The notes: generated by a model from the letters alone, not told the origin. A stretch of DNA of 64,000 nt from Pleionea sediminis (GCF_007570825.1 NZ_SUNB01000001.1:1116001-1180000); one strand, 5' to 3'. Numbered from the stretch's first letter, positions 7,957 through 17,572 are shown. Translations and numbers: made by a program.

Positions 7957-10900
7957 ATGATTAATAGTGTGCGAATACTGATAAGCTTTGTCTTTCTTTT
8001 CACACATCTCAGTTTGCTTGGCTTTGACTATAGTGTCAAAGCCAAGCAACTCAATAATTCTAAGGGGCTTTCTCAGCTCACCGTTACCTCAATAGCTGAG
8101 GACGACGCAGGATTCATCTGGCTAGGAACCCAAAATGGATTAAATAAATTTGATGGACTCGAGGTAAAAAATTATCCTCTTTATGAACGGGAAGTTCTCG
8201 CAAACAATCATATCGTATCAGTTCATAATGATACGTATAACAACTTATACACATTAACTCAAAAAACTCTTCATCAATACATCAAAAATCAAGACCGTTT
8301 TCAACAGATCGAACTAATAATAGCCCTCAAAGAAAGCGAAACATTTTCAGCATTGGAGACTGTTGATGAAAACCTGATAATTTTAGGCACTAACCAAGGC
8401 CGAATATATATTCATAATCTTGAGGATAAACAAACAATCGCAATTGAAAACTCAAATCAATTGCAGACATCACTCTGGATAAATGAATTTGATATCGATG
8501 ATAAGAATCACCTTTGGGTAGCAACAAATCAGGGCTTATACAAAGCAAACCTAGATTCGATGAGTCAGGCAAGTCTTGAGCTGGTCAGCGAGTCGCATTT
8601 GAATTACTTTGTTGGCAAGCCAATCCAGGCTATTTCTGTTCACAATAACCGCCTATTTATTGCTGGCTATCTCGGTTTTTTTGATTTTAATATGAATTCG
8701 AAAGAACTTATTAAAGTTAATGTAAGAGACCTTGACAATAATCCGAATAAAATTAGATTCACCAGTTTATACATTAAAAATCAAACTATTTATCTTGCTA
8801 GCTTAGAAGGCTTCTATCAGTATCAAGTAGATAGCCGTAGTCTTAAAAACATACCTCTTAATAATGATAATTTGAAACTCCCAAGACTAAAATCCGTTTT
8901 TGTTGACTCAAATAATAATGTTTGGTTAGGTAGCGAATTTCATGGCGCACTTTATTTTAATATAAGCCAATACTCATTAGGCTTAGTTGATGCAAAGTTA
9001 CAGTCAAAAGAATGCCTGTCCAGTAATAGCGTCTACCAAATTGAGAGTTTTGAAGATATTTTAGTTATTCCGGTTTGGGGTAAAGGATTTCATATAATTC
9101 ACCCAGATGGCTTATGTGAGTTTTTTGATGGCTCCGCTCAAAATGATTTTACACGTTACGCGGTTCGCTCAATTATTTCAGTGAAAATTCTAAATTCTGA
9201 AATCATCTGGTTTGGTACCTCAGGGGCTGGAGCCTTTAAGTACGATATAAATTCTAAAACTATTGAGCATATTACTAAATCAAAAGACAAGAATAAAAGT
9301 TTAATTCATGTTGATGTGCTTGATATAGAAAGTGATACTTCAGGTAATCTTTGGTTTGCTACCAAAGGAGGTTTATCTCAGTTTAATACCGAAATCCAGC
9401 AGACCCAACACTTCTCTCGTGGTAACAATATTGATTTACATAGCGATGAAATTTCGACTCTTTATTTCGATAATGAAAACCAAATTCTTTGGTTAGGCCA
9501 TGCTGCAGGGGTTCAAGGACTCCGTACTAATAACAATACTGGCAACTACGAGATATTTGATGTCATCTCAAACGTCATCAATAATAAAGTTGGTAGCCTC
9601 CATGTTGACTCTAAAGGACAACTTTGGATAGGAACATCAGCAAAAGGACTTTTCGTTATACGTAATGGCGAGGTAATAAAGCATTTAAACTTAGACAATG
9701 GGTTAATCGACAATAAAGTTTATGCACTAGAGGAAATCGATGGCTTTATTTATGGCTCAACAAACCAAGGAATTTTTCGAGTAAGCGTTGATGATTTTTC
9801 ACTTGCTTCACTTAATGAAGTACACGGGTTACAAGGACAAGAGTTTACGCCCGCGAGCACAACCTTAAATAATTCTGGAAAAGTAGTATTCGCCGGTTTA
9901 GATGGTATCAATATTATTGATACTCAAACGGCTTTCGACGAGATTAAAAGTAATCGCCCCATGTTTACCGGATTTCTGAAATCAAACCAGCCGGTTTCAC
10001 TATTAAAGAATACAGAATATACCAATGGAAAATCTATTTTTACAGCTGACTCTTTAGAGCTTTCTTATACCGACAAACTCTTTAGTCTCGAGTTCATTGC
10101 ACCCAATTTCTTTCAGCCAGAGTTGATACGTTATCGCTATAAATTAACAGGATTTGAAGATAATTGGATTGAAACAAGCCATAAATATCGACTTGCAACC
10201 TTTACTAACTTAAACCCCGGCAACTATCAACTCATCGTCAATAGTTCTGATATTCATGGCAACTGGACTGACAAAAAAGTATCTCTAAATATCACCATGC
10301 ATCCCCCCATCTGGCTAACCTGGTGGGCAAAAGTTATTTATGCTTTAACATTTATTTCACTCACATATTTAGCTTATCGCTTAAGAATTCACTCACTAAG
10401 GAAAAGATCAGAATTTTTAGAGTCCGAAGTTGATAAGCGTACTCACGAGCTAGCATTAGAAAAGCAAACTGTTGAACGTTTACTGCAACATAAAAATGAA
10501 GAGTTTGCCAATGTCTCACATGAGTTTCGAACGCCTTTAACTTTAGTGTTGGGCCCAATTAAGTCTTTATTAAAGAACAATATTGAACAGCCAGTGCGCG
10601 ACAAACTGGAAGTCGTCAAACGAAACAGTTATCGGTTAATGCGAATGGTCGATCAATTATTATATATGGAAAAAGCACGTGTTGAAAAGCAAGTACAGCG
10701 TAAGTCTATCCATCTTCCAAAATTAATAACCCATATCAGCCAATCTTTTCGTGACTTAAGTGAAGAGAAAGGTATTGAGTTACACTTGCTGCAAAATGAT
10801 GACCTTTGGCTAAGCATGACACCCGATGCCATAGAAAAGATTTTGCTCAATTTACTTTCAAACGCGATTAAATACTCAAATTCCGGTGGGCGAATAAACG

Positions 10901-12069
10901 TAAGTTCAAGACGTTTACGAGATAATAGTTGTGAGTTAACCATTACAGATACCGGTATTGGCATTCCAGAAGATAAACTAACGGCTATTTTTGACCGTTA
11001 TCAGCGTGTAATGAATGAACACAGTGAAAAAGTGACTGGGGCGGGAATCGGCTTATCACTGGTAAAAGAGCTGGTCGAAGAGCATGGCGGAACCATTGTA
11101 GTGAAAAGCGAAGAAAATGTTGGCTCCAGCTTTACCATAAAACTACCCACTGTTGAGGCGCCACAAAGAAATCAGGAGAGAGATGTCACATTACTTGATG
11201 AAGCGATAAGTATGGAGCTCGAATCATTACAAGAGAGCTTGTCAGCTACCATAGAACAAGATCCTAATGAAACGCTAAAACCTCTCGATAATACACTCGA
11301 TACCGTTTTAATTATCGAAGACAATCCCGATATGCGGGCATACATTCAAGAGACTCTTTCAGAACAGTTTCACTGCATAATGGCAGAAAATGGGCAAAAA
11401 GGAATTGATTACGCCATCGAATACATACCAGATTTAATCGTTAGTGACGTTATGATGCCTGAAAAAGATGGCTTTGAAGTTACTAATATATTAAAAGAGG
11501 ATGAGCGAACCTCACATATTCCAATTATCTTATTGACAGCTCGAGGTGATAAACAAAGTCGCATGACCGGCTGGAAAAACAAGGCGGATGAATATTTAAC
11601 GAAGCCATTTGATGAGGATGAACTACAAATTCGAGTGGAGAATTTACTTGGCATTCGCAAAATACTACAACATCGGTTTATTACAGCACTGTTCAATAGT
11701 CCTCAATTGCCGACGCAACTTCCAGACGAGACATCTTCAGCCAGAGTTCTTGCTGATGAAAAGGAACAAGCTTTTTTGCAAAAGCTGAACTCAACACTTG
11801 AAGATATCTACTCCGACCCTGATCTCAACTTAAAACAAATGGCGAGTAATCTGGCTATCAGCGAAAGGCAATTACAACGCAAGCTAAAAGCCGTTGTCGA
11901 CTATACACCCAATGAATACCTTAGAGTATTTCGGTTAAATAAAGCTAGAGATCTTATATTGGCAGGACAAAAAATTACCGCTGTTGCCTTTGAAGTAGGC
12001 TTTAAATCGTCTAACTATTTTTCAACCTGCTTTAAAGCACACTTTGGTACTTCACCGAGCGAAGTGTAA
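7957..12069 (+). CDS. Hybrid two-component system: sensor kinase, receiver and AraC regulator in one chain
   Basis: The 1370-residue chain has the full HTCS order. A signal peptide (1-22) leads into two-bladed-propeller repeats of Reg_prop type (for example G-F-I-W-L-G-T-Q-N-G-L near 55 and later W-L/I-G-T/S copies). A Y_Y_Y-type domain follows (about 700-780), then a transmembrane helix (about 787-808). The HisKA H-box is N-V-S-H-E-F-R-T-P with His855. The ATPase domain shows N-L-L-S-N-A, D-T-G-I-G-I-P and G-A-G-I-G-L-S. The receiver has E1121-D1122, phospho-acceptor Asp1164 and Lys1216. The final 100 residues are an AraC-type HTH. The periplasmic part should bind a ligand and the DNA-binding part act locally. 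It is likely the controller of the adjacent secreted proteins (inference). Confidence 0.95.
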   Translation: MINSVRILISFVFLFTHLSLLGFDYSVKAKQLNNSKGLSQLTVTSIAEDDAGFIWLGTQNGLNKFDGLEVKNYPLYEREVLANNHIVSVHNDTYNNLYTLTQKTLHQYIKNQDRFQQIELIIALKESETFSALETVDENLIILGTNQGRIYIHNLEDKQTIAIENSNQLQTSLWINEFDIDDKNHLWVATNQGLYKANLDSMSQASLELVSESHLNYFVGKPIQAISVHNNRLFIAGYLGFFDFNMNSKELIKVNVRDLDNNPNKIRFTSLYIKNQTIYLASLEGFYQYQVDSRSLKNIPLNNDNLKLPRLKSVFVDSNNNVWLGSEFHGALYFNISQYSLGLVDAKLQSKECLSSNSVYQIESFEDILVIPVWGKGFHIIHPDGLCEFFDGSAQNDFTRYAVRSIISVKILNSEIIWFGTSGAGAFKYDINSKTIEHITKSKDKNKSLIHVDVLDIESDTSGNLWFATKGGLSQFNTEIQQTQHFSRGNNIDLHSDEISTLYFDNENQILWLGHAAGVQGLRTNNNTGNYEIFDVISNVINNKVGSLHVDSKGQLWIGTSAKGLFVIRNGEVIKHLNLDNGLIDNKVYALEEIDGFIYGSTNQGIFRVSVDDFSLASLNEVHGLQGQEFTPASTTLNNSGKVVFAGLDGINIIDTQTAFDEIKSNRPMFTGFLKSNQPVSLLKNTEYTNGKSIFTADSLELSYTDKLFSLEFIAPNFFQPELIRYRYKLTGFEDNWIETSHKYRLATFTNLNPGNYQLIVNSSDIHGNWTDKKVSLNITMHPPIWLTWWAKVIYALTFISLTYLAYRLRIHSLRKRSEFLESEVDKRTHELALEKQTVERLLQHKNEEFANVSHEFRTPLTLVLGPIKSLLKNNIEQPVRDKLEVVKRNSYRLMRMVDQLLYMEKARVEKQVQRKSIHLPKLITHISQSFRDLSEEKGIELHLLQNDDLWLSMTPDAIEKILLNLLSNAIKYSNSGGRINVSSRRLRDNSCELTITDTGIGIPEDKLTAIFDRYQRVMNEHSEKVTGAGIGLSLVKELVEEHGGTIVVKSEENVGSSFTIKLPTVEAPQRNQERDVTLLDEAISMELESLQESLSATIEQDPNETLKPLDNTLDTVLIIEDNPDMRAYIQETLSEQFHCIMAENGQKGIDYAIEYIPDLIVSDVMMPEKDGFEVTNILKEDERTSHIPIILLTARGDKQSRMTGWKNKADEYLTKPFDEDELQIRVENLLGIRKILQHRFITALFNSPQLPTQLPDETSSARVLADEKEQAFLQKLNSTLEDIYSDPDLNLKQMASNLAISERQLQRKLKAVVDYTPNEYLRVFRLNKARDLILAGQKITAVAFEVGFKSSNYFSTCFKAHFGTSPSEV
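8014..8049. repeat. Perfect 15-bp inverted repeat inside the regulator's signal-peptide codons
   Basis: TTGCTTGGCTTTGAC (8014-8028) and GTCAAAGCCAAGCAA (8035-8049) are perfect complements around a 6-base loop. The repeat begins 57 bases after the ATG at 7957. Eleven bases of each arm also form the hairpin at 6483-6512. A stem this strong in a coding region is unexpected and would affect transcription or translation of the regulator. Confidence 0.7.
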
Positions 12070-12456
12070 TTCATTCATCTGAAAAATTATAACAATCTGC
12101 TTCTAAGCACCCTAAAGCACAGTTAAAAAATCATTATTAATTTTTAAAGCCTTAAGCTCCCTTCACATGAAAACTTGCCTGTACTTAAGCCAAAATACAA
12201 ATAAGTTGTTGTATACTCATTTTTGTATTCTGAATCTCGCAACAACCTCTCCTGTTATTCCTTTTCACTAATAAAAACGGTCAAAAACTCCTTTTTCATA
12301 TCAATTTTGCTTCAAAAATACGTCATGACGTATTTGAGCACCTACTTGACGCATTTTTGAAGTTTTTCCGTTCCGAAAGTTCATAGAATCTCCACCGTCA
12401 CGACAAATGTCGATTACTTAAAAAACATCATGTGAATTGATTGAAAGGAGATAAAC
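12070..12456. other. Intergenic region, 387 bases, upstream of MACPF gene
   Basis: No coding frame supported. It holds a smaller inverted repeat (ATACAA 12195-12200 / TTGTAT 12209-12214) overlapping a TATACT box, and the strong palindrome at 12316-12335. A strong AAAGGAG ribosome site sits at the end. Confidence 0.55.
12316..12360. promoter_or_regulatory. Palindromic operator plus half-site upstream of MACPF gene
   Basis: AAATACGTCATGACGTATTT (12316-12335) is a perfect 20-bp palindrome. A related half-site, TTGACGCATTTTTGA, follows at 12346-12360, about three helical turns from the first. This looks like a binding site for a dimeric regulator. The protein that binds it is not known. Confidence 0.5.
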
Positions 12457-14244
12457 ATGAAATCCCCATTACTTAAAAAAGTGAGTCTATTAACAACTAT
12501 AGTATGCAGCACTTTAAGCATTTCGAGTGCCGGTGGTTTATCGGGAGGCTCCGGTTCTTTCGGCGGTTTTGAACCGATTGAGCTAGAAGGTCCAATCGTT
12601 GGACTTCCGACAGAACCTGACCATCGTCAATCAGATATTTCAACGGGTTTACTTGGCGGTGGATACGATACTTGGTATGACCAATATTCGAGTGTCATGT
12701 GTTTGAGAGAAGGAGGAACCGAAGTTACTGGTGGTGAAGGAATCATCACTTTTGGACAGCGCATATCTGCTTCAGAAATGGAAGAAAGATTAAAAATAAA
12801 TGTTAATGCATCTTACACAGGAGACTTCAATGCGGGCGGCTCCATCGACTACTTGAACGAGACTAAAGACTCTAGATTAAGCTTAAGTGCTCACTTCCTT
12901 TACGATATTAATACAAGAAACGTAAGATTTATTGTTGACGATGAAAATCCTCTAACAACTGCAGGTCAAAGAGCTCTCAATGGTGGGTACTTCCGAGGAA
13001 CCTGTGGCGATCATTTTGTGAATAATCGCGCGCTTGGTGGAAAACTTGCGATTGCCTTAAAGTTCAAATTTTCGTCTGAGTATTATAAAAATCAGTTTAA
13101 CCTGGAAGCATCTGGCGGGGTACCCGGAGTTTTTGATGCGAGCATTGACATTGAATCATTCTCAGAGGAATTGAAAAAGAATACGTCATTAACCATTGTT
13201 GCTTATCAGTTGGGCGGCTCTCCAGAGCGACTTGCAGATGTACTCGGTGCGCAAAATAATGGGACAGGATTTTACGCAGCAGGAAATTGCAGAATTGAAG
13301 ATATTAATCAATGTAACGATATGATCACTCAAATGATTAATTATGCACAAAACGAATTTTCGAATAGCGTAAATAGCTTACCCGCCATAACAGAGTATGC
13401 CACCTCTCCATATCTGTTAGCTGGAGTCAATGTAGATGCTCCACAACTACCACGAGATATCGCAGATGCTCGTTCAACACTTCGACGAAATCTTGACGAG
13501 AATAAAAGTAACTTACAAGATCTAACATTTATTCGAGAATACTACGCGCCTCGCTTATCAAACACCAAAAAGACTCAGTTGGATAATGCGATTAACGAAG
13601 TTGAATTAAATATCGAAGACATTAAGTATGCAACTGAAACCTGCTACACACCTCTCTCAGTAACCAATGGAACCTGTGTAGTTCTTTCAAATCAGATAAA
13701 TAACGACCTATATGATGCCCCAAGTGATCTATTTATAGCTCCTGATAGAATTGTACTAAGAAATCAACAAATGTATCACGAAGGATGGAATACAACCCTT
13801 ACTTGTCAAGCGCCAGAAGGTCATGTAATTAGCGGTTATGGTGGTCGAGTTTACAAAGATGTTTCTACTATCGTGCTTGAAGTAAGAGAGTTATTGCAAA
13901 GTGGTGAGTTAGGGCCAAGAAAGGAAAAAATGTGTGGAACGCCTAGCGCACTAGAAAAAATGGTGACTCTACCTGAAGGGTACGTGATGACAGGATTTGC
14001 TGGACATACTAAAAGAAACAATTTTATTGGATTAACTGCTCATGGTCGTCAATATAATAGCTTTAGCAGCAACTTAACTAGCAATAAAACGACTCAAGTA
14101 GATGGTTCAAGTGGCATTGAAATGCAATATAATATCGATGAACCTAATACTTTAGTGACAGGAATTGGTTTGCGTGTGTATAGCAGTAATATCAGAGGAT
14201 TTGATATTTACACCAGTCAAATAGAGTTAGAGCCATCTAACTAA
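12457..14244 (+). CDS. Secreted MACPF-like putative pore-forming protein
   Basis: The 595-residue product starts at an ATG with a strong AAAGGAG site and has a signal peptide (cleavage near residue 25, S-S-A). A Gly-rich linker follows. Residues 183-195 read C-G-D-H-F, six residues, then G-G. That fits the MACPF signature (aromatic)-G-(T/S)-H-(F/Y)-x6-G-G, with Cys and Asp at the first and third positions. The flanks, with long alternating strands before and after, suit a MACPF fold of about 300 residues. The C-terminal 180 residues repeat a G-x-x-(I/M)-x-G-(Y/F/I)-(G/A)-G/L pattern about three times, as expected of a beta-prism-like binding domain. MACPF proteins oligomerise on membranes and form pores; target unknown. 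It is transcribed alone, between its own operator and a terminator. Confidence 0.65.
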   Translation: MKSPLLKKVSLLTTIVCSTLSISSAGGLSGGSGSFGGFEPIELEGPIVGLPTEPDHRQSDISTGLLGGGYDTWYDQYSSVMCLREGGTEVTGGEGIITFGQRISASEMEERLKINVNASYTGDFNAGGSIDYLNETKDSRLSLSAHFLYDINTRNVRFIVDDENPLTTAGQRALNGGYFRGTCGDHFVNNRALGGKLAIALKFKFSSEYYKNQFNLEASGGVPGVFDASIDIESFSEELKKNTSLTIVAYQLGGSPERLADVLGAQNNGTGFYAAGNCRIEDINQCNDMITQMINYAQNEFSNSVNSLPAITEYATSPYLLAGVNVDAPQLPRDIADARSTLRRNLDENKSNLQDLTFIREYYAPRLSNTKKTQLDNAINEVELNIEDIKYATETCYTPLSVTNGTCVVLSNQINNDLYDAPSDLFIAPDRIVLRNQQMYHEGWNTTLTCQAPEGHVISGYGGRVYKDVSTIVLEVRELLQSGELGPRKEKMCGTPSALEKMVTLPEGYVMTGFAGHTKRNNFIGLTAHGRQYNSFSSNLTSNKTTQVDGSSGIEMQYNIDEPNTLVTGIGLRVYSSNIRGFDIYTSQIELEPSN

Positions 14245-14258
14245 GTTAGATAACAAAG

Positions 14259-14293
14259 AAAAAGGCGGCAGCTCTTCGGCTACCGCCTTTTTT
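14259..14293 (+). terminator. Rho-independent terminator after MACPF gene
   Basis: An A-rich GGCGGcAGC / GCTaCCGCC stem with one mismatch is followed by six T. It lies 15 bases past the stop. The A-run before the stem means it could also stop transcripts coming from the - strand. Confidence 0.85.
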
Positions 14294-14357
14294 AGTTTGT
14301 GAGTAAATTATTCAATAATAAGTTTTATGATCTGCTCTGCATAATTTTTTAGTAGGC

Positions 14358-15008
14358 TTATTCCGGAATCAAATCATCTTTCTTTACAGGTTTAACCGCG
14401 AACTTCTTTAAGAGAAGGTGACATGGATAAAAAAGTAAAAGCGGCATTCCTGAAAACAATATAAAGAACCAGGTATTTGCTCCGACAAAAGTTTGTGCAT
14501 TATTATCGTCTAGTCCATAAACATAATTAATATTGACTGGAGCATTTGGATTCGTTAATTGGTCACCTGGCGCTGGCATCCATAAGTAACACACAATAAG
14601 TAATACCCAAGCCAATACAGTCCAGTATAAAAAGGCTTTTCGTTCATAACCTAACCGCAGCACCAAAAAGACTAATAAAAAGGGTAACCATCCATGAAAA
14701 AGAGATAAGCTTCGAGCGAATAAAGGAATAGACTCCTGAAACATATAGTCCGTCATACCTAACAACGAAAACCCAAGTAAGCCTGCAATAAAATCGACAA
14801 CCCAGGCAAATTGTGGAAGTAAGATACCAACAGCGGCCATACTAATGAGTAGCTTATCTTCACGCCAAATTCCGATAAGTGTTAAAAATAATGCGACATC
14901 ACAAAAGTAGAGAAAGTTAGTAGGGCCATAAGTGATCCAATAGAACGGAACTAACACGACCATAAAAAGGGTATAAAGAATCTTTACGGTTTTAGGTATC
15001 TGCATCAT
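14358..15008 (-). CDS. Polytopic inner-membrane protein, unknown function
   Basis: About 216 residues with six or seven hydrophobic segments. I place the start at the ATG pair 15005-15008, with GAGAG upstream; the longer frame would need a TTG codon. The recognisable motif is Y-G-P-T-N-F-L-Y-F-C-D-V-A-L in the first third. A segment with several Pro and Asn residues lies in a loop before the last helix, and the tail is Lys-rich and presumably cytoplasmic. I recall similar proteins in diverse bacteria but know no function. It is convergent with the MACPF gene, and about 270 bases without a gene separate it from the next. Confidence 0.65.
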   Translation of the reverse strand: MMQIPKTVKILYTLFMVVLVPFYWITYGPTNFLYFCDVALFLTLIGIWREDKLLISMAAVGILLPQFAWVVDFIAGLLGFSLLGMTDYMFQESIPLFARSLSLFHGWLPFLLVFLVLRLGYERKAFLYWTVLAWVLLIVCYLWMPAPGDQLTNPNAPVNINYVYGLDDNNAQTFVGANTWFFILFSGMPLLLFYPCHLLLKKFAVKPVKKDDLIPE

Positions 15009-15277
15009 TATTACTCTCAATCCATGTAAGGAGTGCGTATTTTGAAGGCTTGACTTTAAAATGCCACAATTATGAATCAGGTTTAATCCAAAACTACCCT
15101 TTGTATTAATTTATGATACTTCCCTAACCAAAAAAATACGTTATTTATTGACTTGAATGTAAACCGAAACAATATATATTTCAGAAAACCTACTCAAAAC
15201 AATCAATAAAACCATTGTTTTTCAACAATTTAATAAAAAATATTTTATTTCAAATGGCTATCATTGTTTACGCTATT

Positions 15278-15721
15278 TCATAGATTTTTAATACATGCCT
15301 TTCCATTAGCAGGGCTACTTTTCTGTCTTAAATAGATGTCGATTAATAAAATCCAACTATAAACAGCGGGGCCAAGACCGGCTATCCAACTCAAGCTAAT
15401 TGCACTTGTTAATGAATTCATTTCGCCACTCATTAATACAACAATAATAAGCAGAACTATGTGTCCAATACATAGACCAATCCAAATAGCGTACGTTATT
15501 TTATTTATAGATAATCGACATTGTTTAAAAGCCAGCCAAAGCAAACAATAAATAGCATAAGCAGGAAAGAGAATGACGCCAATAAATAAAGTAAATTCTT
15601 TCAAACTTCCGTATATAGCCAACAAGCCCCATAAGAAACCGATACTCAAGATGAACACCGTTGGTGCTAGACAAACTACTATTAAAAATATATTTACTGC
15701 TGTTCTATAATAAATATTCAC
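15278..15721 (-). CDS. Small hydrophobic membrane protein, unknown
   Basis: 147 residues with four predicted transmembrane helices (about 8-30, 43-65, 75-98 and 105-128) and a short polar tail. No family is recognised. It starts 19 bases after the DUF4166 gene ends, on the same strand. It may therefore be the last gene of the desaturase operon, although its subject matter does not reveal a role. Confidence 0.55.
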   Translation of the reverse strand: MNIYYRTAVNIFLIVVCLAPTVFILSIGFLWGLLAIYGSLKEFTLFIGVILFPAYAIYCLLWLAFKQCRLSINKITYAIWIGLCIGHIVLLIIVVLMSGEMNSLTSAISLSWIAGLGPAVYSWILLIDIYLRQKSSPANGKACIKNL

Positions 15722-15740
15722 TTATCAATTCTCTTCAAGC

Positions 15741-16388
15741 TTAATTTCTCGCAACAAACTCACCAACTTGATGAAATACTTTTCCTAACCACTTATGTGT
15801 GACATCAAGACCAAACTCAAAACGCTGATCATCGAGTGCTCGTTGATAAACCAAAGTTTTTCCAGGAGTAAGCCAATCTGGAATAACCAGCTTTTTATTT
15901 CCAACCAATAAAAAGAACTCGGTACTCTCAAAGTACATGGCGTGTTCTTTCTCATATACTTTCAGTTTCATTCCAAAACCAAATCCTACTAACTCCACCA
16001 GACCTTCATCTTTTAAAATGCATTTCGTTGATTTCACTCGATTAACAGGCTTAGTTGGGTAATGATAAAACCTATCCCAAGTCATGCCATTTTGCTTTTG
16101 ATCTGGATAAACATTAACTGTCATTGGGACGTCATTTCCTTCATACAATGCTAAAGGGGTACCAATTAGTCGACAGACTTGTGCCAAGACTTTACCTGCA
16201 AATGATAAATATACATTTCGCATAACTCCGGAATAAGTCACACTATCACTCACTTTTTCTTCAAAACGTTGTTTGATAGCGGGGTGCAAACGATTCCAAT
16301 CGACTTCGCCCATTAAAGTGCGATAACTATGTGCACTATTAATTTCTGATTTATTCTTTTCAGCTAGTTTAGGAGGGCAGTAAGTCAT
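15741..16388 (-). CDS. DUF4166 protein
   Basis: 215 residues. The opening W-N-R-L-H-P-A-I-K-Q-R-F (about 30-41) and the R-N-V-Y-L-S-F-A-G-K motif are typical of DUF4166. This domain is often found fused to the C-terminus of a saccharopine-dehydrogenase-like domain. Here the two are separate genes joined by an ATGA overlap (16385-16388), which implies coupled translation and a joint function. No catalytic residues are known for the family. Given the desaturase in the same operon, a lipid-related substrate is plausible (inference). Confidence 0.8.
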   Translation of the reverse strand: MTYCPPKLAEKNKSEINSAHSYRTLMGEVDWNRLHPAIKQRFEEKVSDSVTYSGVMRNVYLSFAGKVLAQVCRLIGTPLALYEGNDVPMTVNVYPDQKQNGMTWDRFYHYPTKPVNRVKSTKCILKDEGLVELVGFGFGMKLKVYEKEHAMYFESTEFFLLVGNKKLVIPDWLTPGKTLVYQRALDDQRFEFGLDVTHKWLGKVFHQVGEFVARN

Positions 16389-17572
16389 AACACTTCTCCT
16401 TGCTTATTAACAGTGTGCGCTGAAGATCTATCGAAATGTCGCTCGACTCGGTAATAGATACCCCATCGTTTGGCGATATTGAAAAACTCTTCCATAGTAA
16501 ATAAATTGATACAAGGTTGTGCTCCAAAAGGTAGCGATTTGGCCATCAACTTTTTAACTACAATTTCAGCAGCGATTGTTGGCACGTTGGGGCCAACTCC
16601 TTTTTCAGCAACTAATTGCCAATGCAACTTTTTAGGAGCTCCGGTTTTATCAATACCACTAAGATCAATGAACATACCGCCACTATCAGACCCCCAACTC
16701 TCAAACCAACGACTCATACTTGTGATAACCTTGGTGTAATGCTGCCAGTTCTTAATGACTTTCCATCGAGTCAAAAAAGAAAGCATCCAAAGACCTACAT
16801 GCAATACCGTAACTTCAAGGCCTGCTTGAAATTTAATGTCTTTTAGTGAAGGGAATTCTTGAGGAAGTAATTCAATATCAGGAATATTACAGTTACTCAT
16901 CCAGCGTTTACCCAACGGATAACCAAAATCATATCGTGTTAAATCTTGCCAACCCCAGATACGTTTGTCTTTTCCTTTCTCTAATGTTGTAAATGATTGT
17001 CCGGTATAAGATAAAATAGAGCCTATCGTACCCTCACCGCGTTCTGTACGATTACCAGGAGAGATGCCGTAATAAAGAGAGTCAATATTTGCAAATTGTG
17101 GTTCATAGCAACGTAGTACCGCATCCGTTAAAGCAGGTACTGTACTTGCGCCAGTAATTAATGAAACATTCCTTTTTAAAGCGGTGTTATTTAACTCTTT
17201 AGAAAAACCGGAAACAAAACATCGATCGTCTGCAAGATCCACATAGTGACAACCAAAAGCTAAGCAAGCCCGAGCAACAATATAATGGTTTTCTTTAACG
17301 CCTATATTAACTTGTTTTTGGAACGGCCCAACAGCATTGACAACAATATCAGGGCCAATCGATGCAAGTTGATAACTCAGTTGCTGATCAAACACGTCCA
17401 AAGTAATGCAACCAATTGTCCGTCCGGTCGTTTTTAGCAATTCACTTTGCAAACCATCCAGTCGCGCACGAGTACGTCCTGCTGCAACGACTTCAATTTG
17501 ACGATCAAGCAACAAACTTTTAATTAAGCGTTTGCCGAAATTGCCATAACCACCTATCACTAAAACTCTCAT
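16385..17572 (-). CDS. Saccharopine-dehydrogenase-like NAD(P)-binding oxidoreductase
   Basis: The start is ATG 17572, overlapping the desaturase stop as ATGA (17569-17572); a longer frame exists but would run deep into the desaturase. The 395-residue protein opens with the Rossmann motif V-L-V-I-G-G-Y-G-N-F-G and a downstream A-A-G-R-T-R-A-R segment that would contact the cofactor. V-V-N-A-V-G-P-F is characteristic of saccharopine-dehydrogenase NADP-binding proteins. Members of this family reduce or oxidise diverse substrates, and few are true lysine enzymes. The neighbours (desaturase upstream, DUF4166 downstream, both translationally coupled) argue for lipid modification and not lysine metabolism. 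Confidence 0.85.
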   Translation of the reverse strand: MRVLVIGGYGNFGKRLIKSLLLDRQIEVVAAGRTRARLDGLQSELLKTTGRTIGCITLDVFDQQLSYQLASIGPDIVVNAVGPFQKQVNIGVKENHYIVARACLAFGCHYVDLADDRCFVSGFSKELNNTALKRNVSLITGASTVPALTDAVLRCYEPQFANIDSLYYGISPGNRTERGEGTIGSILSYTGQSFTTLEKGKDKRIWGWQDLTRYDFGYPLGKRWMSNCNIPDIELLPQEFPSLKDIKFQAGLEVTVLHVGLWMLSFLTRWKVIKNWQHYTKVITSMSRWFESWGSDSGGMFIDLSGIDKTGAPKKLHWQLVAEKGVGPNVPTIAAEIVVKKLMAKSLPFGAQPCINLFTMEEFFNIAKRWGIYYRVERHFDRSSAHTVNKQGEVL

